Assembly: GCF_014397005.1 (NCBI RefSeq)
Contig: NZ_JACGWS010000015.1
Span: 62,001 to 126,000 of the forward strand
DNA length: 64,000 bases
Direction: 5' to 3'
From: Kordia aestuariivivens
GTDB lineage: Bacteria; Bacteroidota; Bacteroidia; Flavobacteriales; Flavobacteriaceae
Made by a program: the position numbers and the translations under genes. The notes under the pieces were generated by a model. That model searched no databases. It was not told the origin of the DNA and was given only the letters and a program-made list of their open reading frames with translations. Shown in pieces: positions 9,160 through 18,844 of this stretch; position 1 is the first letter of the stretch; the number at the start of each line of letters is the position of its first letter.

Positions 9160-9354
9160 TTACTTTTTTATTTTTTTCCGTATACCATACAAAAGTCCAG
9201 CGGCCATTACACCTATTAAACCAGCATCAATCGGGAATCCCGGTGGAGATGGAGGTCCAGGTGGCGGAGGTATGATTTGGGCGTATGTAGGTGTTAAAAA
9301 AGCTATTGCTAATATAACAAAACATAACAGGGTCTTTTGGTTCAATTTTGCCAT
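9160..9354 (-). CDS. PID-CTERM mini-protein
   Basis: The predicted 64-residue product has a signal peptide (MAKLNQKTLLCFVILAIAFLTPTYAQ) whose cleavage would leave almost nothing except a Pro/Gly linker (IIPPPPGPPSPPGF) and a tripartite tail: the motif PID, a hydrophobic segment (AGLIGVMAAGLLYGI) and basic RKKIKK. This is the PID-CTERM arrangement of short Bacteroidota proteins proposed to be processed by a dedicated sorting system. The ATG at 9354 is chosen over an upstream in-frame start at 9390 because it gives a canonical signal peptide. It is convergent with ribE. Function is unknown. Confidence 0.82.
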   Translation of the reverse strand: MAKLNQKTLLCFVILAIAFLTPTYAQIIPPPPGPPSPPGFPIDAGLIGVMAAGLLYGIRKKIKK

Positions 9355-9390
9355 AACGGTGTAAAAGTATGAAATTATAGGATTTGACAA

Positions 9391-9687
9391 AAGATTTTAT
9401 GTTATATCATTGCAAAATTATCCATGAAACGCCTAAAAATAACGTCGAACATGTATTTTTGCTTGAATCTCTTCTATCTTTTTCTATAATTACAGGCTAT
9501 TAAGTTGGCGAAAATACAATAAAAAGAATATAAGTAACAGCTATTTTAGTTAGAAATGTCACTTTGTTAGTATATTTCATTGAACTACTTTTCATGAACT
9601 TATAAATTTTATTAAGGTTTTTTTAAGAGTTTTAAAGTAAACTAATGGATAGATTTGCAATCTAACCATCTAAAATTATCCCGCCAA
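9391..9687. other. intergenic region upstream of the RND operon
   Basis: No gene or repeat was recognised in these 297 A/T-rich bases apart from the promoter candidate listed separately. A short frame from 9645 is closed after six codons and is not considered coding. Confidence 0.6.
9563..9593 (+). promoter_or_regulatory. possible Bacteroidota-type promoter for the RND operon
   Basis: TTTG at 9563 and TACTTTTC at 9586, 19 bases apart, resemble the Bacteroidota -33 (TTTG) and -7 (TAnnTTTG) elements. This would give a leader of about 90 bases before the adaptor gene. Such short motifs arise easily in A/T-rich DNA. Confidence 0.3.
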
Positions 9688-10851
9688 ATGCGAAAATTTA
9701 TACTTTCGATTCTTGGAGCACTACTAATTGTAGGCGCTGTTTTCATTGGAAAACAAATAGCAAGTGGTAAAAAGAAGAAAAGACCCGTTGCTGAAAAAGT
9801 GGTGAAAACTGTATTTACGGATACAGTCCAAAACAAAACGATACAAATTATTATTCCAGCAAATGGAAGCCTTGTCGCAAAACGTCGAGTAGAATTGTAT
9901 GCAGAAGTACAAGGTATTTTTAAATCTAGCGGAAAGCTATTTAAGCCAGGACAAAAGTATCGTAGTGGACAAACGCTAATTCGTATTGATGCTGCTGAGT
10001 ATTATGCCGGAGTACAATCTTCAAAGAGTAATTTGTACAATTCGATTGCTGCGATTATGCCCGATTTACGATTGGACTTTCCTGAAGTTTTTCAAAAATG
10101 GCAAACCTATTTGACGAATTTCGATCTCAATAAAACCACTCCAACATTACCTGAAATGACTTCCGAAAAGGAAAAATACTTCATTACAGGTCGAAATATT
10201 GTCACCAATTATTATAATGTAAAGAACTTAGAACAGCGTTTGGCAAAGTATACCATCCGAGCACCATTTTCAGGAATCTTAACGGAATCGCTGGTTACAG
10301 AAGGTTCTTTGGTGAGAAACGGACAAAAATTAGGAGAATTTATTGATGATTCTGTCTACGAAATGGAAGTTGCTTTAAGCAAAACCTACGCAAGTTTGTT
10401 GAAAGTAGGCGAAAAAGTAGCCTTGAACAATCTTGAAAATACCGAAACCTTTACAGGTGTTGTTTCCCGTGTCAACGGAAGTATTGATGCTACTACACAA
10501 ACCATTACAGCATATATAGAAGTTAAAAACGACAAGCTAAAAGAAGGCATGTATTTGGAAGCAAATTTAAATGCCAAACAAGAAGAAAACGCTATTGAAG
10601 TTACGAGAAGCTTACTACTTGATGACAATAAAATTTTTGTTGTGAGAGATAGTGTTTTAGATGTCATTGATGTAAAACCTGTGTATTTCTCAGACACAAA
10701 AGCCGTATTAAAAAATGTGCCTGACGGAACTATCATTTTATCAAAACCTATTCCGGGTGCGTATGCAGGAATGCAGGTAAAGCCATTTAAAGCGAAAACT
10801 GAGAAAGATGCTGCTGGAAAAGCAACTCCTGAATCTAAAAAAGCCGAGTAA
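9688..10851 (+). CDS. RND efflux periplasmic adaptor (membrane fusion protein)
   Basis: This is the HlyD/AcrA-type adaptor linking the inner-membrane RND pump to the outer-membrane channel. It has an N-terminal hydrophobic anchor (FILSILGALLIVGAVFIG), a split lipoyl/hairpin region (RVELYAEVQGIF ... RAPFSGILTESLVTEGSLV), then beta-barrel and membrane-proximal domains. The ATG at 9688 is preferred over a TTG 33 bases upstream. The gene ends four bases before the permease start, so expression is coupled. It has a Lys/Glu-rich C-terminus. The substrate cannot be inferred. Confidence 0.93.
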   Translation: MRKFILSILGALLIVGAVFIGKQIASGKKKKRPVAEKVVKTVFTDTVQNKTIQIIIPANGSLVAKRRVELYAEVQGIFKSSGKLFKPGQKYRSGQTLIRIDAAEYYAGVQSSKSNLYNSIAAIMPDLRLDFPEVFQKWQTYLTNFDLNKTTPTLPEMTSEKEKYFITGRNIVTNYYNVKNLEQRLAKYTIRAPFSGILTESLVTEGSLVRNGQKLGEFIDDSVYEMEVALSKTYASLLKVGEKVALNNLENTETFTGVVSRVNGSIDATTQTITAYIEVKNDKLKEGMYLEANLNAKQEENAIEVTRSLLLDDNKIFVVRDSVLDVIDVKPVYFSDTKAVLKNVPDGTIILSKPIPGAYAGMQVKPFKAKTEKDAAGKATPESKKAE

Positions 10852-10854
10852 GCG

Positions 10855-13800
10855 ATGAGAAAATTAATTGGTTACTTCATAAAACATAGCGTCGCAGTAA
10901 ACATCGTTATACTTACGTTTTTTGCTTTTGGTCTTTACGGAGCCTTCACGCTTAAATCCTCTTTTTTCCCTTTAGTAGGTTCAAAAAATGTAAACATTAA
11001 TATCACATATCCTGGTGCGTCTCCACAAGAGATTGAAGAAGGAATTGTACTCAAAATTGAAGATAACCTTAAAGGATTAAACGGTGTAGAACGTGTTACA
11101 TCAACTTCGAGAGAAAATAGCGGAACCATCAATGTTGAGATAGAAAAAGGGAAAGATATTGACTTTATGTTGCTCGAAATAAAGAATGCCGTAGATCGTG
11201 TGCCTTCTTTTCCCACAGGAATGGAACCTTTAGTGGTGGCAAAACGAGAATCTGTTCGAGAAACCATTTCGTTTGCAATAAGTGGCACCAATATTCCTTT
11301 AGTCACACTAAAACAAATAGGACGGCAAGTAGAAAATGATTTACGAGGAATTGACGGGATTTCACAAATTGAAATTTCAGGATATCCAGATGAAGAAATT
11401 GAAATAGCCATCAATGAAACTAATTTATTAGCTTTCGATTTATCGTTTGCCGAAGTTTCGCAAGCTATTAATGAAGCAAGTCTTATTACAACTGGTGGAA
11501 CAATAAAGACAGATGCTGAAGAATATTTGATTCGCGCCAACGCACGTTCGTATTATGCGGATGAATTATCAAACTTAATTGTAAAAGCAGATGCTTCGGG
11601 TAGAATTATTCGATTAAAAGATGTTGCCGAAGTACGCGATCAATTCTCAGAAACACCAAACGCCAACTATTTTGATGGCGATCTTTCCATCAATGTTAGA
11701 ATTACAAGTACAAATACAGAAGATTTAATTACTTCCGCAGATAAAGTCAAAGAATACATTGTTGATTTCAACGAAAAATATGATAACGTAGAATTAAATG
11801 TGGTTAGAGACTTATCTACAACCTTAGTGCAACGTACCGAATTACTTACTGAAAACGCAGTTATTGGTATGATTCTCGTGTTGTTGTTTCTATCATTATT
11901 CTTAAATACACGTTTAGCATTTTGGGTAGCTTTTGGATTGCCAATAGCATTCTTAGGAATGTTTATGTTTGCAAGCTATTTTAACGTAACTATTAATGTA
12001 TTATCCCTTTTCGGGATGATTATCGTAATTGGTATTTTGGTGGATGATGGAATTGTCATCGCAGAAAATATCTATCAACAATACGAAAAAGGGAAAACGC
12101 CAGAAGAAGCCGCTATTGATGGTGTCATGGAAGTGCTTCCAGCAATTTTTTCAGCAATTTTAACGACCATATTAGCCTTTAGTATTTTCTTATTCTTAGA
12201 TGGTAGAATTGGTGACTTTTTTGGTGAAGTCTCTGTGGTTGTTATTCTAACATTAGTTGTATCTCTTGTAGAAGCTTTAATTATTTTGCCTGCGCATTTA
12301 GCACATTCCAAAGCATTAAGAGCTAAAAACAAAGAACCAAAAGGCTTGCTACCAAGACTATTTTCAAAACTACGCTATATCAATACATTTGGTGATTTTA
12401 TCATGAGTTGGCTTCGTGATAAAATGTACAGTCCGACATTGAAATTTGCTTTAAAGTATAAATTTCTAATGTTTTCTTTCTTCATTGTCTTCTTAATTTT
12501 AACGAAATCAAGTTTTGATGCTGGAATTATTAGAGGAGCTTTTTTCCCAAGAATTGCGAGTGATAGAATAACGATAACGCTAAACATGCCAAATGGAACC
12601 AATGAAAAGGTAACAGATAGCATTATTTCATACATCGAAAACAAATCGATTGAAATCACGAAAGCAATAAATAAGGAATATATAGGAGAAGATGCTGATA
12701 AATATTTGGTAGAAAACATGATTCGTACTGTGGGTCCAGGTTCATCAACAGCATCACTTGTCATTAATTTATTACCAGGAGAAGAACGTCCTAATGAAAT
12801 TACATCGGATCTGGTTTCTAACCGAATAAAAAAAGCGGTAGGACCCGTAATTGGTGTGGAAAGCTTGGTGTACGGTGGTGGTGGAAACTTTGGCGGACTT
12901 CCTGTATCTGTTTCCTTATTAGGAAATAATATTACCGAATTGAAAGCCGTAAAAGCAGAACTCAAACAAAATTTAGAAAATAACTTATTACTAAAAGATG
13001 TTACCGATAACGATCCTGCGGGAATTAAAGAAATTCGTTTAGAGTTGAATGAAAGTGCGTATGCGCTTGGTTTAAACTTACGAAGTGTAATGCTGCAAGT
13101 ACGATCTGCATTTTTTGGCGCGCAAGCACAGCGTTTTCAAAGAGGTCAAGATGAAATACGTGTGTGGGTTCGGTATGATAAATCGAATCGTTCCTCTATC
13201 AATAATCTTGATAATATGCGAATTGTGACACCAAATGGACAACGTGTTCCGCTAAAAGAAATTGCAAGTTATAGCATAGCGCGTGGCGATGTTGCTATTA
13301 ATCACTTAGAAGGGCGAAGAGAAATTCAGGTTTCAGCAGATATCAAAGACACCAAAAAAACAAGTGCAACGGATATTATGGCGGAAATTCAAAACGAAAT
13401 CATGCCTGAAATCTTATCAAAATATCCTACAGTAACACCTTCTTATGAAGGACAAAATAGAGAACGTAACAAATTGTTTGATTCGTTAGGTCCTGTTGGT
13501 CTTACAGTATTAATTTTAATATATATTGTGATTGCCTTCACGTTTAGAAGTTACAGTCAACCATTATTACTATTACTACTGATTCCTTTAAGTTTACCTG
13601 CAGTTGCTTGGGGACATTGGATTCACGATTTTCCATTAAACATTCTATCTATGTTAGGGATCATTGCCCTGATAGGAATTATGGTCAATGATGGACTCGT
13701 TTTAATAGGAAGATTCAATAACAACTTACGAGACGGAATGCTCTTTGACGAAGCTTTATATGAAGCTGGGCGTTCACGTTTTAGAGCGATCTTTTTAACG

Positions 13801-14139
13801 TCAATAACTACGGTGGCTGGTTTGGCTCCTTTAATTTTTGAAGAAAGCAGACAAGCACAATTCTTAATACCAATGGCGGTTTCTATTGCTTATGGAATTG
13901 GATTTGCAACGGTATTAACCTTAATTGTATTGCCAATTTTCTTATCGTTTGGGAATTTTATGAAGACAAACATAAAATGGCTAGCAACTGGAAGAGAAAT
14001 CACTAAAGAAGAAGTTGAACGTGTAGTTAGAGAGCAACGACATGAAGATCATCTTTTAGAAGAAAAAGAAAAAACGATACTCATAAAAGATGAAAAAGTA
14101 ATATCTCTTAATGAACAAAACGAAGCAGATGAACAATAG
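10855..14139 (+). CDS. RND-family efflux permease (AcrB/HAE1-like)
   Basis: A 1094-residue inner-membrane pump with the RND duplication: a transmembrane helix at the N-terminus, a large periplasmic porter domain, a helix bundle, then the same again. The first bundle includes VIGILVDDGIVIAENIYQQY, with the two acidic residues of the proton relay in TM4; the matching segment of the second half is IALIGIMVNDGLVLIGRFN. Family motifs such as NITYPGASPQEIEEGI are present. It overlaps the start of the TolC-like gene. The C-terminal tail is long, charged and probably cytoplasmic. Confidence 0.95.
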   Translation: MRKLIGYFIKHSVAVNIVILTFFAFGLYGAFTLKSSFFPLVGSKNVNINITYPGASPQEIEEGIVLKIEDNLKGLNGVERVTSTSRENSGTINVEIEKGKDIDFMLLEIKNAVDRVPSFPTGMEPLVVAKRESVRETISFAISGTNIPLVTLKQIGRQVENDLRGIDGISQIEISGYPDEEIEIAINETNLLAFDLSFAEVSQAINEASLITTGGTIKTDAEEYLIRANARSYYADELSNLIVKADASGRIIRLKDVAEVRDQFSETPNANYFDGDLSINVRITSTNTEDLITSADKVKEYIVDFNEKYDNVELNVVRDLSTTLVQRTELLTENAVIGMILVLLFLSLFLNTRLAFWVAFGLPIAFLGMFMFASYFNVTINVLSLFGMIIVIGILVDDGIVIAENIYQQYEKGKTPEEAAIDGVMEVLPAIFSAILTTILAFSIFLFLDGRIGDFFGEVSVVVILTLVVSLVEALIILPAHLAHSKALRAKNKEPKGLLPRLFSKLRYINTFGDFIMSWLRDKMYSPTLKFALKYKFLMFSFFIVFLILTKSSFDAGIIRGAFFPRIASDRITITLNMPNGTNEKVTDSIISYIENKSIEITKAINKEYIGEDADKYLVENMIRTVGPGSSTASLVINLLPGEERPNEITSDLVSNRIKKAVGPVIGVESLVYGGGGNFGGLPVSVSLLGNNITELKAVKAELKQNLENNLLLKDVTDNDPAGIKEIRLELNESAYALGLNLRSVMLQVRSAFFGAQAQRFQRGQDEIRVWVRYDKSNRSSINNLDNMRIVTPNGQRVPLKEIASYSIARGDVAINHLEGRREIQVSADIKDTKKTSATDIMAEIQNEIMPEILSKYPTVTPSYEGQNRERNKLFDSLGPVGLTVLILIYIVIAFTFRSYSQPLLLLLLIPLSLPAVAWGHWIHDFPLNILSMLGIIALIGIMVNDGLVLIGRFNNNLRDGMLFDEALYEAGRSRFRAIFLTSITTVAGLAPLIFEESRQAQFLIPMAVSIAYGIGFATVLTLIVLPIFLSFGNFMKTNIKWLATGREITKEEVERVVREQRHEDHLLEEKEKTILIKDEKVISLNEQNEADEQ

Positions 14140-15445
14140 AAGGTATCTTATGTATGTGTTAGTTTTCTTCGGAATTCATGCATACGCGCAACAAATAGTA
14201 ACGCCCGATGAAGCAATTCAGTTGACATTGGCCCATAATTACGGAATTAAAATTGTCAACAATACGGTAAAAGTTGCTGAGAATAATACAAGTATTTTCA
14301 ATTCTGGTTACTTACCAACATTGACAGGAAATGCTGGCGGAACGTATAATTTGGACAATACTGAAGCTGAATTTTCTAATGGAAATACAACGGTATTAAA
14401 TGGTGCGGAAAGTTCGCGTTACAATGCTTCCATCAACTTAAATTATACACTTTTTGATGGTTTGGGCAGATTGTACAATTACAAACGACTTAAAGAACAA
14501 TACCAATTATCTGAATTGGAAGCACGTGAAACCATCGAAAATACCTTATTGCAATTATTTTCAGTCTATTATTCGGTAGCGCAACTTTCAGAAAATACGG
14601 CAACGATTAAAGAAACCTTTGAAATTTCAAAAGATCGATTGGTTCGTTCGGAATATCAATTTGACTATGGTCAGAATACAAAACTCGATGTGTTAAACGC
14701 GCAAGTTGATATCAATAACGATAGCATTAGCATTGTAAATACGGAACAACAGTTGAAAAACACCAAACGCGATTTGAATGTCATTTTAGGAAATAAGCTT
14801 CCGCAAGATTTTAATGTTGATACTACAATTACATTTCTATTTGAAATTGAAAAAGAAGATTTATGGACAAAAACGAAGGCAAATAATGTTTCGTTATTGC
14901 AAGCAGAAAAAAACATTAGTATTAGCTCGTTAGATGTAAAATCGAATCGATCGCAATACTTACCAACTATTGGTTTAACTGGAACTTATGGTTGGAACCG
15001 AAACAATAACAACGCTGCGGCGTTTGTGGCGGTTTCTACCAACACAGGATTTTCTGGTGGCATCAACTTGTCTTGGAACTTATTTGATGGCGGAGGAACG
15101 CTTACACGCGTAAGAAACGCAAAAATCACGTTGGAAAATCAGCAATTGCAAAAAGAGCAGATTCTTATCGATTTGGAACGTAATTTTAATAATTCTTGGG
15201 ACGATTATCAGAATAAAATCTTGATTTACGAATTGCAACAGAAAAATATTAAAACGGCAGAAAACAATTTTAATCGCACTAAAGAGAAATTCAAAATAGG
15301 GCAAGTAAATTCTATTGAATTTCGACAAGCACAATTGAATTTATTAAACGCTGAACTCAGTAGAAATCAAGCAAAATACAACGCAAAACTTGCCGAATTG
15401 GTCATTTTACAATTGAGTGGTGAGTTGTTGAATGTTAAAATATAG
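14129..15445 (+). CDS. TolC-family outer-membrane efflux channel
   Basis: After a signal peptide (MNNRRYLMYVLVFFGIHAYAQ) the protein shows two repeated OEP domains of long helices and short strands; each ends in a similar motif (LNYTLFDGLGRL near residue 115; LSWNLFDGGGTL near 310), as in TolC. It would form the trimeric outer-membrane exit of this pump. The start at 14129 overlaps the permease by 11 bases; an upstream ATG at 14111 is possible but makes a less clean signal peptide. A strong terminator follows about 180 bases downstream. Confidence 0.93.
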   Translation: MNNRRYLMYVLVFFGIHAYAQQIVTPDEAIQLTLAHNYGIKIVNNTVKVAENNTSIFNSGYLPTLTGNAGGTYNLDNTEAEFSNGNTTVLNGAESSRYNASINLNYTLFDGLGRLYNYKRLKEQYQLSELEARETIENTLLQLFSVYYSVAQLSENTATIKETFEISKDRLVRSEYQFDYGQNTKLDVLNAQVDINNDSISIVNTEQQLKNTKRDLNVILGNKLPQDFNVDTTITFLFEIEKEDLWTKTKANNVSLLQAEKNISISSLDVKSNRSQYLPTIGLTGTYGWNRNNNNAAAFVAVSTNTGFSGGINLSWNLFDGGGTLTRVRNAKITLENQQLQKEQILIDLERNFNNSWDDYQNKILIYELQQKNIKTAENNFNRTKEKFKIGQVNSIEFRQAQLNLLNAELSRNQAKYNAKLAELVILQLSGELLNVKI

Positions 15446-15455
15446 ATGCTGGACA

Positions 15456-15502
15456 TTAGACCGCTTCGCTTAGATGTTAGATCGCTTTTGCTTTTAGATG
15501 TA
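15456..15502. repeat. AGCGAAGCG repeat, two inverted-sense units
   Basis: Two adjacent copies of a short repeat (TTAGACCGCTTCGC, then TTAGATCGCTTTTGC). Related units occur near 15716-15736, 34141-34155, 44052-44077, 44101-44124 and 51917-51978, always in intergenic DNA or at the extreme end of a gene. Confidence 0.65.
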
Positions 15503-15627
15503 AAAAAATGCTTTTAGCCTTTTGCTGTTGGCTCTTGGAATTTGTTGTAAAGCAATCCAATTTTGTGCTAGTATTAGAAATCGTCTAATAATCCAACAAT
15601 CTAAGTGAGTCTAACATGTCTAAATAA

Positions 15628-15664
15628 AAAACTCCAATACTATATCAGTATTGGAGTTTTTTTT
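15628..15664 (+). terminator. rho-independent terminator of the RND operon
   Basis: CTCCAATACT, a five-base loop and AGTATTGGAG, followed by eight T. A flanking A run makes it work on either strand, so it may also serve the convergent gene ending at 15743. Confidence 0.9.
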
Positions 15665-15742
15665 GTTAATATTCTAATCATAAGACAACTAGTGCAACGT
15701 CTTAATTCTTAATTCTAAAAGCGAAGCGATCTTATGTCTATT

Positions 15743-18700
15743 TTATAGTTTAAGGAATTTCTGAGTATATATTTTTCCTTCAGATTCTAAACGTAAAATA
15801 TAACTTCCTTGGCGTAAGTTTGAAACGTCAATAGAATGTTCAGTTAATTTTAAGTTCATCATACGTTTTCCTTCAATATTGAAAATCGTTGCAATTTTAC
15901 CAACCAAGTTGATTGGACTGTTGATGTTCATTACTTTTCCAACCGGATTTGGATGAATAGCAATGTTTTCCAACGTTTCATCTTCAATTCCTAAAGCTTG
16001 TCCTTCCGTAATTATATGATGCGTATTGATTGTTGGATTCTGCACATTATCAATAGCTCCAGATGGCCAGTAAATAAGAATATTAGTAACTGCTGTATCT
16101 GTTCCGATTCCGAAATGTGTATTTAATGTACTCATAAAGCGGAATCCTTCTCCACTACGAACATCTCTAATTTGAACACCAGAAGCTGTATATACTTCCA
16201 CTCTAGCACCAATTCCATTAATGTTACTCGCAACTCCTGTAGTAGTAATTTTTATCCAATTGTTACCATTAGTATCGTTCGTATATAAAGTTGTGCCAGA
16301 AATAGCATCAATAAATCCATCATTATTCATATCTCCAAAAGAACCATTGTTTCCAGATAGAACATTATCAAACACTGTAAATGTAAGATCTCCATTTCCA
16401 AATAGAATACTTCCATTAGAAGCAATGTCTAAGTTTCCATCGTTGTCAAAATCGTAGGTTGCATTTTCAATTCCTAAGTTGGTTAATGCTGGTAATATTC
16501 CAGAACCAGCCGTTACATTCGTAAACGTGCTGTTTCCATTATTTCGCATTAATTTATGTGTTCCGTCAGCCGTAGAACTTGCGCCTACAAAAACGTCCAT
16601 ATCTCCATCATTGTCAAAATCTCCCCAAGCGGAAGACCACGTTTGTAATGGATCTGCTAAACCTACCGCAGAAGCTACTTCTGTAAAAGTACCTGTTCCA
16701 TCATTTTCATGCATTTCATTGATGTTAATGGTAGAAGAACCACCACGACATTTTGCAATGAACATGTCCATATCTCTATCGTTATCAAAATCAATCCAAA
16801 TAGAACCGTAATTTCCTCCACCTGCAATATCTCCAAGTCCACCTTGGTTAAATACCAAGTTTCCTGTTCCATCATTCATATAATATACATTTGGATCAAC
16901 ATCATGACAAACAAAAGCATCTAAGTGTCCATCTTGGTTTAAATCAACAAAATTTGAACGTTGTGAGAATACATATTCAGATCCAGAAATTTCAGTAAAC
17001 CCAGTTCCTGTAGCATTGGCTCTCATAAACGTTACACCGTTTCCACCACCATATAGTAAATCGGTAAATCCATTTCTATCATAATCGGCAGCAGCCAAAC
17101 TCCAAGAAGGTGAGTTGTTTGCACTTGTTGTAGTTATGTTTGTTGCTGTACCACTTAATCCACCAAGAGTTTGTTGGTAGAAGATATTTACATTGGTTGT
17201 ACCAATAGAAACAACATCATCTAAAAAGTCACCATTCATATCTACGGCAGCTCTTTGTGTTCCTGTAGTTCCTACAGTTGATGTTGTAAATGTTGCTGGT
17301 GGCGGTGGTGCTAAGGTTGTGAATGTTAAAGGTCCGCCCCAAACACTAGCATCTAATCCGCAAATTGCACGTACATATACTTCGTAACTTGTTCCTGCAC
17401 TTAAAGTAGTTAAGTTTGCACTTGTTGTACCTGTAGCAGTTCCAGAACCTGTTGGAATTCCTGTTCCTGCAAGTTGTACAACATATTCCCAAGCACTTTC
17501 TCCACTGTTTGCAGTCCAAGAAACGGTTGCTGAGGTTTGTGTTATTGCGCTAGCTACAATACTTGAAGGTGCAATACAAAATGATCCACATGTTTCTATA
17601 CGAACATAGTCAATAGACATGTCTCCATGAAAACCTGTTCCTGTTCCTGTATGTCTAAATTCTAAGTAAATTACTTGTCCAACATACGTATCTAAATTGA
17701 CACCAACGGGAACCCAAGCTTCTGTTGCGCTTGTTTGTAATTCTCCTGTGTGTGTAAATACTGTTGTAAATGGTCCAGAAGCTGAAGTTCCTACTTTTAC
17801 ATCTAAGGTTCCCATTTCTGCACCATATGCATGTAGGTAAAAAGATAACTCTGCACCATCTGTAGCGGTTGATAAATCTATTGCTGGACTCACCGCAGAA
17901 GCAGTTGCAGTTGAATTTCCAGATGCTTCATATTCTAAGTGTGTTCCTCCGCTAAAAGAAGTAGAAGGACCTGTATCTACTGAGTTAGCACTACCTCCAG
18001 TAATATCCCAATTTCCATTAGTCCCACTAAAGCTTGTTCCTGTCCAACCTGAACCAGATACAAATTCTTCTGTAAAGATAAAAGTAGATGAACCTGAACC
18101 ACAGGTAACACCAACTGGTGCTGGCGGTGGACAGTTACTTTGTGTAATTGATCCACTACTTCCAGTACAATTTACATCTTGATCATTTTGAATACTAATA
18201 ACAACATCGGTTGTGTTGGCATACGGTCCAAATTGAACCATTCCAGCAGCAATTAATGGTTGTGTTGCACTCGCTTGATTGTCAGAAATGGTTAATGACG
18301 TTGCTGAACCAATATCAGTTACGTCAACATTTACCAAAAATCCACCACTTGTAGCACAATCATTCACTACTGTATAGGTTGCCGTAGCATTTGTACAAGT
18401 TGCGCAAGTTACATCAAAGTCCCACTGCGTATAACCGTTAGCAGTACAGTTTACTGTAACATCAGAATTTATAGAAACTGTAATTGTGTCTCCATTAGAT
18501 TGGAATGTAAGACCCGTTAAGTCTCCAGCATTTCCATATCCGTTGTATAATTCGGTTCCGTTTGTATCTAGTACAATCAATTCATCCCAAGTATTTTCTA
18601 CTTGTCCAGCATTGAATGTTACTTGTAAATCTGATCCATCAGAACTTGTAAAGACGAAACTCGTAGTGTCGTCATTAACGTAACAATAAGTTGTATTTAC

Positions 18701-18787
18701 AGAGCCTACTGTACAATCTACGGTAGTTTGTGCTCCTGCAAAATAACAGGATGCAAGAAAGAATAATAGTAAAGTAATTTTTTTCAT
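15743..18787 (-). CDS. type IX secreted protein with Fn3, FG-GAP repeats and ASPIC/UnbV domain
   Basis: A signal peptide (MKKITLLLFFLASCYFAGAQ) starts this 1014-residue extracellular protein. Next come beta-rich regions, a jelly-roll/MAM-like segment (about 240-400), a fibronectin type III domain (APSSIVASAITQTSATVSW...), then FG-GAP/VCBS repeats with calcium-type loops (DFDNDGDMDVFVG, DYDRNGFTDLLYGG). An ASPIC/UnbV domain follows (IGARVEVYTASGVQIRDVRSG), and the end is a type A T9SS sorting domain (IHPNPVGKVMNI ... GSYILRLESEGKIYTQKFLKL). It is probably secreted and surface-attached, with an adhesive or polymer-binding role. The diheme lipoprotein gene lies 57 bases upstream on the same strand. 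Confidence 0.93.
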   Translation of the reverse strand: MKKITLLLFFLASCYFAGAQTTVDCTVGSVNTTYCYVNDDTTSFVFTSSDGSDLQVTFNAGQVENTWDELIVLDTNGTELYNGYGNAGDLTGLTFQSNGDTITVSINSDVTVNCTANGYTQWDFDVTCATCTNATATYTVVNDCATSGGFLVNVDVTDIGSATSLTISDNQASATQPLIAAGMVQFGPYANTTDVVISIQNDQDVNCTGSSGSITQSNCPPPAPVGVTCGSGSSTFIFTEEFVSGSGWTGTSFSGTNGNWDITGGSANSVDTGPSTSFSGGTHLEYEASGNSTATASAVSPAIDLSTATDGAELSFYLHAYGAEMGTLDVKVGTSASGPFTTVFTHTGELQTSATEAWVPVGVNLDTYVGQVIYLEFRHTGTGTGFHGDMSIDYVRIETCGSFCIAPSSIVASAITQTSATVSWTANSGESAWEYVVQLAGTGIPTGSGTATGTTSANLTTLSAGTSYEVYVRAICGLDASVWGGPLTFTTLAPPPPATFTTSTVGTTGTQRAAVDMNGDFLDDVVSIGTTNVNIFYQQTLGGLSGTATNITTTSANNSPSWSLAAADYDRNGFTDLLYGGGNGVTFMRANATGTGFTEISGSEYVFSQRSNFVDLNQDGHLDAFVCHDVDPNVYYMNDGTGNLVFNQGGLGDIAGGGNYGSIWIDFDNDRDMDMFIAKCRGGSSTININEMHENDGTGTFTEVASAVGLADPLQTWSSAWGDFDNDGDMDVFVGASSTADGTHKLMRNNGNSTFTNVTAGSGILPALTNLGIENATYDFDNDGNLDIASNGSILFGNGDLTFTVFDNVLSGNNGSFGDMNNDGFIDAISGTTLYTNDTNGNNWIKITTTGVASNINGIGARVEVYTASGVQIRDVRSGEGFRFMSTLNTHFGIGTDTAVTNILIYWPSGAIDNVQNPTINTHHIITEGQALGIEDETLENIAIHPNPVGKVMNINSPINLVGKIATIFNIEGKRMMNLKLTEHSIDVSNLRQGSYILRLESEGKIYTQKFLKL

Positions 18788-18800
18788 AAGCTAGTTTTTT

Positions 18801-18835
18801 ACAGTATGAAATCGAAAAGATTCGTTTCATACTGT
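18801..18835 (-). other. intercistronic hairpin between cytochrome and type IX protein genes
   Basis: A perfect 11-bp inverted repeat (ACAGTATGAAA and complement, 13-base loop) sits between two same-strand genes. On the minus strand it is followed by A rather than T, so it does not look like an intrinsic terminator. It may stabilise mRNA ends or be an operator. Confidence 0.6.
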
Positions 18836-18844
18836 TGGTTGTAG

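Noticed and set aside
10935-12965. Minus-strand frames of 85-201 codons opposite the RND permease.
   Set aside because: The permease frame is complete and motif-rich; the antisense frames have no recognisable domains.
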